A stretch of 64,000 nt of DNA from Zygnema cylindricum. Its lineage: Eukaryota > Streptophyta > Zygnematophyceae > Zygnematales > Zygnemataceae. Below are positions 56,315 to 64,000 of this stretch, piece by piece. The number at the start of each line of letters is the position of its first letter. Position 1 is the first letter of the stretch. The notes under the pieces are model-generated. The model saw only the letters and a list, made by a program, of their open reading frames with translations, was not told the DNA's origin and made no database searches. The position numbers were made by a program, and so were the translations under genes. Location of the stretch: the NCBI GenBank assembly GCA_037447655.1, contig JBBHKE010002853.1, forward strand, positions 354,201 to 418,200, given 5' to 3'.

Positions 56315-59300
56315 GATCAGAGTTTATTTTACAAAATTTGTATTTGCGAACAGTAAACGATGTTTGTTACAAATATCTTTGTTAGCTCAAACTCAAATTT
56401 GTGTTAGAAACATGGTTTAGGGTCTTTTTAAACTATTTTTGTGAGCGTTAACAATTTTAAGAGTTTGTTACCACTATTGTCGTTAGCGCAATTACAAACT
56501 TGTGTTATAAACATGGTTTGGAATTTATTTTACTTCTTTTTGTGACCGCGAACAATAAACGTTGTTTGTTACAAATATCTTTGTTAGCACAAACTCAAAT
56601 TTGTGTTAGAAACTTGGTTTAGGGTTATTTTAAACTATTTTTGTGAGCGTTAACAATATTAAGAGTTTGTTACCACTATTGTTGTTAGCGCAAACACAAA
56701 TTTGTGTTATAAACATGGTTCGGAGTTTATTTTACCTCTTTTTGTGACCGCGAACAATAAACGTTGTTTGTTACAAAAATCTTTGTAAGCGCAAACTCAA
56801 ATTTGTGTTAGAAACATGGTTTAGGTTTTTTTTAACTATTACTGTGAGCGTTAAAAATAAAAAGAGTTTGTTACCACTATTGTTGTTAGCGCAAACACAA
56901 AATAGGGTTATAAACATGGTTCGGAATATATTTTACCTCTTTTTGTGACCTTGAACAATAAACGTTGTTTGTTACAAATATCTTTGTAAGCGTAAACTCA
57001 AATTTGTGTTAGAAACATGGTATAGGGTGTTTTTTAACTATTTTTGTGAGGGTTAACAATATAAAGAGTTTGTTACCACTATTGTTGTTAGCGCAAACAT
57101 AAACTTGTGTTATATACATGGTTCGGAGTTTATTTTACCTCTTTTTGTGAGGTTGAACAATAAACGTTGTTTGTTACAAATATGTTTGTTAGCACAAACT
57201 CAAATTTGTGTAAAAAACATGGTTTAGGGTTTTTTTTAACTATTACTGTGAGCGTTAACAATACAAAGAGTTTGTTACCACTATTGTCGTTAGCGCAAAC
57301 ACAAACTTGTGTAATAAACATGGTTCGGAGTTTATTTTACCTCTTTTTGAGACGGCGAACAATAAACGTTGTCTGTTACAAAAATCTTTGTTAGCGCAAA
57401 CTCAAATTTAATTTAGAAACATGGCTTAGGGTTTTTTTTAACTATTTTTGTGAGTGTTTACAATATAAAGAGTTTGTTACCACTATTGTTGTAAGCGCAA
57501 ACACAAACTTGTGTTATAAACATGGATCAGAGTTTACTTTACCTTTTATTGTGATTGCGAGGAATAAACCTTGTTTGTTACAAATATCTTTGTTAGCGCA
57601 AACTCAAATTTGTATTAGAAACATGGTTTAGGGATTTTTTTAACTATTTTTGTGAGCGTTAACAATATAAAGAGTTGTTACCACTATTGGTCTTTGCGCA
57701 AACATAAGCTTGTGTTATAAACATGGTTCAGTGTTTATTTTACCTCTTTTTGTGACGTTAAACAATAAACGTTGTTTGTTACAAATATGTTTGTTAGCAC
57801 AAACTCAAATTTGTGTTAAAAACATGGTTTAGGGATTTTTTTAACTATTATTGTGAGCGTTAACAATATAAACAGTTTTTTACCACTATTGTTGTTACCA
57901 CAAACGCAACTATGTGTTATATATATGGTTCGAGGTTTATTTTACCTCGTTTTGTGAGTGCGAACAATAATCTTTTTTTGTTACAAATACCTTTGTTAGT
58001 GCAAACTCAAATTTGTGTTAGAAACATGGATCAGAGTTTATTTTACCTCTTTTTGTAATTGTGAACAATAAACGATGTTTGTTACAAATATCTTTGTAAG
58101 CGCAAACTCAAATTTGTGTTAGAAACATGTTTTAGGGTTTTTTTTAACTATTACTAAGAGCGTTAACAATATAAAGAGTTTGTTACCACTATTGTTGTTA
58201 GAGCAAACACAAAATAGGGTTACAAACATGGTTTGAAATTAATTTAACCTCTTTTTGTGACCGCGAACAATAAACATTGTTTGTTACAAAAATATTTGTA
58301 AGGGCAAATACAAATTTGTGTTAGAAACATGGTTTAGAATGTTTTTTTACTATTATTGTGAGCGTTAACAATATAAAGAGTTTTTTACCACTATTGTTGT
58401 TACCACAAACACAACTTTGTGTTATAAACATGGTTCGAGGTTTATTTTACCTCTTTTTGTGACTGCGAACAATAATCCTTTTTTGTTAAAAATAACTTTG
58501 TTAGCGCAAACTCAAATTTGTGTTAGAAACATGGTTTAGGGTTTTTTTTAACTATTTTTTTGAGCGTTAACAATATTAAGAGTTTGTTACCACTATTGTT
58601 GTTAGCGCAAACACAAACTTGTGTTATAAACATGGATCAGAGTTTATTTTACCTCTTTTTGTAATTGCGAACAATAAACGATGTTTGTTACAACTATCTT
58701 TGTTAGCTTAAACTCAAATTTGTGTTAGAAACATGGTTAAGGGTTTTTTTTAACTATTTTTGTGAGCGTTAACAATATTAAGAGTTTGTTACCACTATTG
58801 TTGTAAGCGCAAACACAAACTTGTGTTATAAACATGGTTCGGAATTTATTTTACCTCTTTTTGTGACCGCGAGCAATAAACGTTGTGTGTTTCAAAAATC
58901 TTTGTTAGCGCAAACTCAAATTTAATTTAGAAACATGGCTTAGGGTTTTTTTTTAACTATTTTTGTGAGTGTTTACAATATTAAGAGTTTTTACCACTAT
59001 TGATGTTAGCGCAAACACAAACTTGTGTTATAAACATGGTTCGGAATTTATTTTACCACTTTTTGTGACTGCGAACAATAATCCTTTTTTGTTAAAAATA
59101 ACTTTGTTAGCGCAAACTCAAATTTGTGTTAGAAACATGGTTTAGGGTTTTTTTTAACTATTTTTGTGAGCATTAACAATATAAAGAGTTTTTTACCACT
59201 ATTGTTGTTACCACAAACGCAACTTTGTGTTATATATATGGTTCAAGGTTTATTTTACCTCTTTTTGTGAGTGCGAACAATAATCTTTTTTTGTTACAAA

Positions 59301-60183
59301 TACTTTTGTTAGTGCAAACTCAAATTTGTGTTAATAACATGGATCAGAGTTTATTTTACCTCTTTTTGTAATTGCGAACAATAAACGTTGTTTGTTACAA
59401 AAATCTTTGTTAGCGCAAATACAAATTTGTGTAAGAAACATGGTTTAGAATGTTTTTTTACTATTATTGTGAGCGTTAACAATATAAAGAGTTTGTTACC
59501 ACTCTTGTTGTTACCACAAACACAACTTTGTGTTATAAACATGGTTCGAGGTTTATTTTACCTCTTTTTGTGACTGCTAACAATAATATTTTTTTATAAA
59601 AAATAACTTTGTTAGCGTAAACTCAAATTTGTGTTAGAAACATGGTTTAGGGTTTTTTCTAACTATTTTTTGAGCGTTAACAATATTAAGAGTTTGTTAC
59701 CACTACTGTTGTAAGCGCAAACACAAACTTGTGTTATTAACATGGATCAGAGTTTATTTTACCTCTTTTTGTAATTGCAAACAATAAACGATGTTTGTTA
59801 CAACTATCTTTGTTAACATAAACTCAAATTTGTGTTTGAAACATGGTTTAGGGTTTTTTTTAACTATTTTTGTGAGCGTTAACAATATTAAGAGCTTGTT
59901 ACCACTATTGTTGTTAGCGCAACACAAACTTGTGTTATAAACATGGTTCGGAATTTATTTTACCTCTTTTTGTGACCGCGAACAATAAACGTTGTTTGTT
60001 ACAAAAATTGTTGTAAGCGCAAACTCAAATTTGTGTTAGAAACATGGTTTAGGGTTTTTTTTAACTATTACTGTGAGCGTTAACAATAAAAAGAGTTTGT
60101 TACCACTATTGTTGTTAGCGAAAACACAAACTTGAGTTACAAACATGGTTCGGAGTTTGTTTTACATTTTTTTGTGAACGCGA

Positions 60184-60193
60184 NNNNNNNNNN
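60184..60193. other. assembly gap (10 N)
   Basis: Ten N bases end satellite array 2. The array's true length and the continuity with 60194 onward are unknown. Confidence 0.99.
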
Positions 60194-60420
60194 CCCGGGT
60201 GGGAGATCCCATGGTTAGAAATTACCTTGACCGAAGTATATGACCCTTTCATACTACTATCCTCAAGATACGCTTTTTTCTAAAACCCCCTATCACTCTC
60301 CTGCCAACCCCGCAGGTAGTTCAGAACCTTAGGGAGGTGCCAAACCTCCTTCGTCTAAGTGATCCTATCTCCTAGGTGGAAGTTATCTCCTTTGTTTCCT
60401 TCCTCTTCACCACCTGTTTC
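60194..60420. other. unassigned sequence next to the gap
   Basis: A CT-rich stretch with no gene I can recognise. It joins the family-A gag at about 60421 with a sharp loss of similarity, so it may be a deletion product or belong to a different unit. Confidence 0.4.
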
Positions 60421-60726
60421 CTACATGAATGCCAAACCAGTTGCTATTGGTGTGGTCGCCTCCTTCTCCTTTCCTTTGTCCACCACTTCTCCTTCCTTTG
60501 TTTCCTCTATTGAAGGTGGATCCTCTATCCTAGTGAATCTGCTTCCTCCAAACCGTGGAGGGATTCCAAGACTTGATGGACGCCCCAACCGTCCTCTCAC
60601 TATCCCCCAAAATCTTTTTTCGCATAGAACTCCTATCATCATACTTTCCCAGTATATGAAGCCAGTTCCATTAAAGATTGGTACCCTAGAGGGTGGGCCC
60701 ATAACATGTAACTCTGAGACCTCCAT
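60421..60726 (-). pseudogene. A5 gag, N-terminal part
   Basis: The ATG at 60726 lies 20 bases inside the LTR. The reading MEVSELHVMGPPSRVP crosses the primer-binding site, in which one base differs (TGTTATGG in place of GGTTATGG) and the usual Gln becomes His. The gag start continues NGTGFIYWESMMIGVL, then a Lys/Glu-rich linker, and ends at GLAFM where family similarity is lost. Confidence 0.8.
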
Positions 60727-61762
60727 AAGTCCTCAGAGTGGACAGCTTCTTAGAAGCCTCTAGAATAACCCTTACCCGTTTTTGTTTCAACAAAAACAAC
60801 TGCCACCCTGGCAGACAATAAATCTGACCACCTTCACCCCTGTAAAGGCAAGACTCCCTTGAATCGATATCAAAAAAAATCTCTGAATTTGCTCCCATGA
60901 GCAGTAAGTTATGGAGGGTCAAAGTTGACCTTTTGTACAGAAGCTCTCTGGGAGAGAGGGTCCTATCTCCTAATTTTTTTAAGTCCTATCTCTCTTACAG
61001 ACTCTATCTACTGATGTACGAAACCAATCAGATTACACTTCAGTACACAAAAGTATAGCTGTCGGTGTACTTTCTGTACGGACACTGTACGACATGGCCT
61101 AAATGTCGACACGTGGTATATCCAGATTAGCTCCCTTAATCCTCGGAGATGCCGCGATCCAATATCATTCCGCCACGTGTCATCCGATGTGGCGATGACC
61201 AAAAACCACCAAAATCCTCTTCCGCGATCTCGGCGTTAATTCCGGCCGCCCGATTAAATTCACATTTAATCGTAGCCGTAATAAATATATGCGCGGTATT
61301 CATTTCGCTAGAGAAATAAATGTGCGGTATTAGTTTCTTATCTGTACCGTAATCCGTACTTTTACATTTCTGGATCTATGTATCCCGTAAACAATTACAG
61401 TGAAATGAATTATCCTACGTATTAATGTTTAACTAAATATCAAACCCAATAGTATGCAACACTACTGAAAGACTTAATGGCTAAGGTTACCGGCTACCGG
61501 CTGCTTGCCGTCCGGCAGGTACCAGGTTCAAATCCTGTGGCCGGCACATATATTTTAAGTAAATAAACCCCTAACTAATATATATTTCCCGTAAACCTCT
61601 GGATAGCCTAGGTAGCCATGGCTCTAGCTTCCTCTCCAATTTCTCAATGACTGCGACAAGTATGAGAGTTGGAGAGAGAAGTTAGAGGTAGACTGCCTCG
61701 GCTTCTTTCTATATTTTTATTTAGACCTAGAAAATACTTTAAACGGACCATTAATTTCTACA
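60707..61762 (-). repeat. A5 5' LTR
   Basis: A 1056-bp family-A LTR. On the minus strand it starts TGTAGAAATTAATGG and ends GAGTTACA before the primer-binding site. It has the stem-loop (near 61635-61690), the tRNA-like stretch (61470-61552), the GCGGTATT boxes (near 61293-61335), a G-box (61172-61181) and AGGACTTA near 60981-60988. Confidence 0.88.
61470..61552 (+). other. tRNA-like stretch, antisense in the A5 LTR
   Basis: On the plus strand, opposite to the LTR, the sequence has a D-arm-like AATGGCTAAGG, and a T-arm CCAGG-TTCAAAT-CCTGT with four of five pairs. GGTTCAAATCC fits a Pol III B box. The acceptor stem does not pair convincingly, so this looks tRNA-derived rather than a working tRNA. 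Confidence 0.5.
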
Positions 61763-62619
61763 CTACTCGCCTAAAAATATCCGTGAAACTAAATGATAAA
61801 AAAACGCGTCGTCACGCGTGACCAAATGAAGCCACACTATTTACGAATCAACATTCGTACATTGAGAACGTACTTCACATTTATTCACATTCACGGAAAA
61901 AGTAAAATGTGCACATAAAAACAAAATAGAGTACATACTTAAATGCCAACATGTGCTCTTAGTGGAGCTCACGTGAAGTGAGAAACTTTTGTACCTGCGC
62001 GCATTTTATTTACATGTGGTTGACGCAATTTTGTTATCGTAAACCTGCGTCGGCCGTGTGAATTGTTTTTTTTTTATAACGGTCGACGTTCGCAAGCACG
62101 ACACTTTTTTAGCTTTCGTTATAATATTTCGCTAGTCAAAGTTGTTTGACGGATTGACCGTCAAACCTCAACTCAAAGGTACAAAACTTGTACTATATTG
62201 TACCTCAAATGTACAATTTTTGACAACTACTTGCGCGCAGCAAAAATTGTCTCTGCGATTAGCAATTCCCAATAACTATTATTTGCACACTAAATGTTGG
62301 GTGTTTCATTTGCAAAAACAAAGTGTAGTGTTGTGAAGACGGTCGTTGTCCTGCTACTCTTAGTAAAGCCTTGACAATGCGGCACTATTGTAGTTCAGTT
62401 CATATAATAATTGTATAAGATTTCTTTTTTATATTTTTAACTCCAGTGATTAGTGGAGTAGGTTTCTTTACTTGAAGTTAAGGCTCTTTTTGAGAAAGAC
62501 TTTACTCATATCGGGACTCCTCTTATAGTAAGGCTTTTTGACGGTAGGATGTTAGTGAACATCTTTTTCTTCTTTTCGCCTTGTACCACTTACATTTGAT
62601 TTGTATTTTATGTTGTAAG
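61763..62619. other. unassigned spacer between A5 and F
   Basis: AT-rich DNA with GTAC words. I see no gene, known repeat or shared element sequence. A 64-codon frame at 62142-62336 shows no domain. Confidence 0.45.
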
Positions 62620-63661
62620 TGTTGAAATAAGTAGTTTTTAATATATTTTCTAGGTCTAAATTATTAGAAAAGAAAATGTAGGCAGCCTGCCTCTATCTCT
62701 TCTCTCTCTCTCGCCCCCATACTTGTTTTAGTCACTGAAGGAGAGAGAGAGAGAGCAATGGAGCCATGGCTGCCTCAACTCCATAGGAAGGACTAAAGAG
62801 TGGCTTAAGCTACACTCAACAAAAGGTTGAGTCCGGCAGGACTCGAACCACCGACCGGCAGAGCGCGGCGTAGCCGTTAGCTCTAACCAGTCTGTCGAAG
62901 AAGTCTGTTAGGAGATATAGGGTTTCATTACTATTTAAACTATTGTAATGTACTAGATTCATTTAACTGAAACTCTTAACGCCACGCATAGATACAGTTC
63001 TACAAAATACGAAGTACTATACTTGTTTGAAATGGATATCGCGCATTTTGTTTCGACAGCGAAACAAATATCGCGCAAGTATTTATTACAGCCGAGATTG
63101 AATTTCGCGTCAAATCAAACGGCGCACATCATCGCCGAAATCCCGGAATGGTCATTTTGGCATTTAGTGACGGGGCATGACCTGGCGCCACGTGGGAAGA
63201 CATCATTCGGTCGCGGGAATTTTGAGGAACGTACGGACGAGTGGAAAGTGGACACGCGTCCACTTAATGGCTTTGTCGTACAGAGGCCGTATAAAAAGTA
63301 CATCGGCAGTAGTACTTTCTAGTACTATACAGTTTTGTGATTGGTTCGTACAGGCAGTAGATAGGAGCTGTGAGAAGGAATTAGGAAAAACTAGGACTTA
63401 GGAAAATTTAGGTAGATAGTCCTCTCTCTCTGAGAGTTTGTATAAATTGGCATCTTTGCCACCCTATAACTTATCGGTTGGTTGGCCTTTTTCAGTGATT
63501 CTTTTTTCTACGCACTCAGGGGATTCCAGGCTACACAGGGGAACAGACAAATTGTCAGTTTGCCTTCTTGGGCAGCAGTGGTTGTGGCTTAAAGTGGGTT
63601 AGTTAAATACTATCTAGAGGCTTCCTCTATTCTGTGGTCCAATGGAGGACACAGAATTGCA
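62620..63661 (+). repeat. F 5' LTR
   Basis: A 1042-bp LTR starting TGTTGAAATAAGTAG and ending GAATTGCA. Signals in order: a long CTCTCTCTCTCTC/GAGAGAGAGAGAG stem-loop (near 62695-62755), the antisense tRNA-like stretch (62822-62900), two ATCGCGCA boxes around an inverted TTTGTTTC/GAAACAAA (63036-63078), CCACGTGG (63189-63196), AGGACTTAGG (63403-63412) and a TATA box TATAAATTG near 63431. It is more diverged from A than A5 is. Confidence 0.88.
62822..62900 (-). other. tRNA-like stretch, antisense in the F LTR (best preserved)
   Basis: The minus strand shows a D-loop-like CTGGTTAGAGC, and GGTGGTTCGAGTCC with a perfect B-box consensus GGTTCGAGTCC. A TTTT that could end Pol III transcription follows about 17 bases after it (near 62822). 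Stem pairing is weak, so I do not call a tRNA gene. The same region exists in the A1, A2, A3, A5 and E LTRs, always antisense to the LTR. Confidence 0.55.
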
Positions 63662-64000
63662 GGTTATGGGCCCACCCTCTAGGGTACCCACCTTCAATGG
63701 ATCTGGGTTCATCTATTGGGAAGCCATGATGATGGGAGCTTTGTGTGAAAAACGATACTGGGGTATCGTCAGTGGACAAGTGAAACGTCCACCTTCGGGA
63801 ACTCCACCAGGATTTGGGGGAGTAAGGTTTCCTGCAACAACGGCTGCCTCGGCGGAGGAGGCAGATGATGGGGACAGCAGTGTGTCCGAAAAGGGGAAAG
63901 GGAAGGAGACACCCCTCACTCCTATTGCCACAGTATCGTGAGCGGCAATCGTGAAGACCGTGGAGAACGATACTCAAATGTGGGAGGATGTAAACATGGC
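63642..64000 (+). CDS. F gag, N-terminal part, runs off the window
   Basis: The ATG at 63642 lies 20 bases inside the LTR. The reading MEDTELQVMGPPSRVP spans the primer-binding site (63662-63676). The gag start continues NGSGFIYWEAMMMGAL, then a Ser/Glu-rich linker ending PLTPIATVS at a TGA (63939-63941). The next family-A-like residues (VENDTQMWEDVNM) follow in another frame, so there is a lesion near 63935. The rest of the element is outside the window. Confidence 0.8.

Larger units (their letters stand above)
49996..60183 (+). repeat. satellite array 2 (~202-bp dimeric unit)
   Basis: About 50 units of the same satellite as 40777-46930, starting AGCGTTAACAATATAAAG at the join with the methyltransferase-like fragment and ending at the second gap. 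Units differ by substitutions and short indels. In several places the half-unit order changes: at 54187 and 58027, for example, one half runs into the tail of the other at the AAACATGG word, showing that ~101-bp halves also recombine. Confidence 0.95.

Noticed and set aside
62822-62900. A functional tRNA gene
   Set aside because: The B-box is good but the acceptor and other stems do not pair, and the same stretch is part of many LTRs. Reported as tRNA-like only.

Overview
This window is a eukaryotic, transposon-dominated block with no bacterial features. It consists of nested Ty1/copia LTR retrotransposons, two long arrays of one satellite DNA, a few small inverted-repeat elements, and one short intron-containing stretch that may be the 3' end of a host gene. 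The host is probably in the green lineage, but this is only an inference. The retrotransposon primer-binding sites match the anticodon arm of a plant-type initiator tRNA-Met as I remember it (GGUGGGCCCAUAACC), and several LTRs carry the plant G-box GACACGTGGC. Two 10-base N runs (5546-5555 and 60184-60193) mark assembly gaps.

Layout. 1-4257 is AT-rich non-coding DNA with unusually many GTAC words and at least two MITE-like families. 4258-4908 holds two pyrimidine-rich tracts. 4915-5545 is a family-B LTR cut by the first gap. 5779-6674 on the minus strand reads as four phase-compatible exons of an unidentified gene, with a 72-bp duplication over one splice donor. 6928-25276 is a copia element (A1, plus strand) carrying three later insertions, each with a 5-bp target-site duplication (TSD): a solo LTR of family C (7083-8017, cctat), a gag-only element B1 (10339-14893, gtttc), and a minus-strand relative A2 (15604-22052, ctaat). 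About 26131-35634 is a family-C element split inside gag by element D (27326-34849, TSD ctttg). D in turn contains an internally deleted element E with an inverted LTR piece. 35635-40411 is a truncated mosaic minus-strand element (A3), followed by an RT fragment on the other strand.

40777-46930 and 49996-60183 are arrays of a ~202-bp satellite made of two related ~101-bp halves. Between the arrays lie B2, a second gag-only element running from mid-LTR to mid-LTR, and a 92-codon fragment resembling the start of a DNMT3/DRM-type cytosine-5 DNA methyltransferase domain. After the second gap come the 5' end of another family-A element (A5, minus strand), an unassigned spacer, and the start of element F (plus strand), which runs off the window.

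How the parts fit. No copia copy here is intact. The A, C and D families encode gag, protease, integrase and RT/RNase H, or parts of these, with stops and frameshifts. Family B encodes only a gag-like protein with a zinc knuckle and a basic tail, so it would need enzymes from a pol-bearing relative. All families share one design: gag starts at or just before the LTR end, the primer-binding site is translated as (Q)VMGP, and the polypurine tract ends GGGGAG. Nested elements beside a dimeric satellite with higher-order duplication suggest pericentromeric or other heterochromatin.
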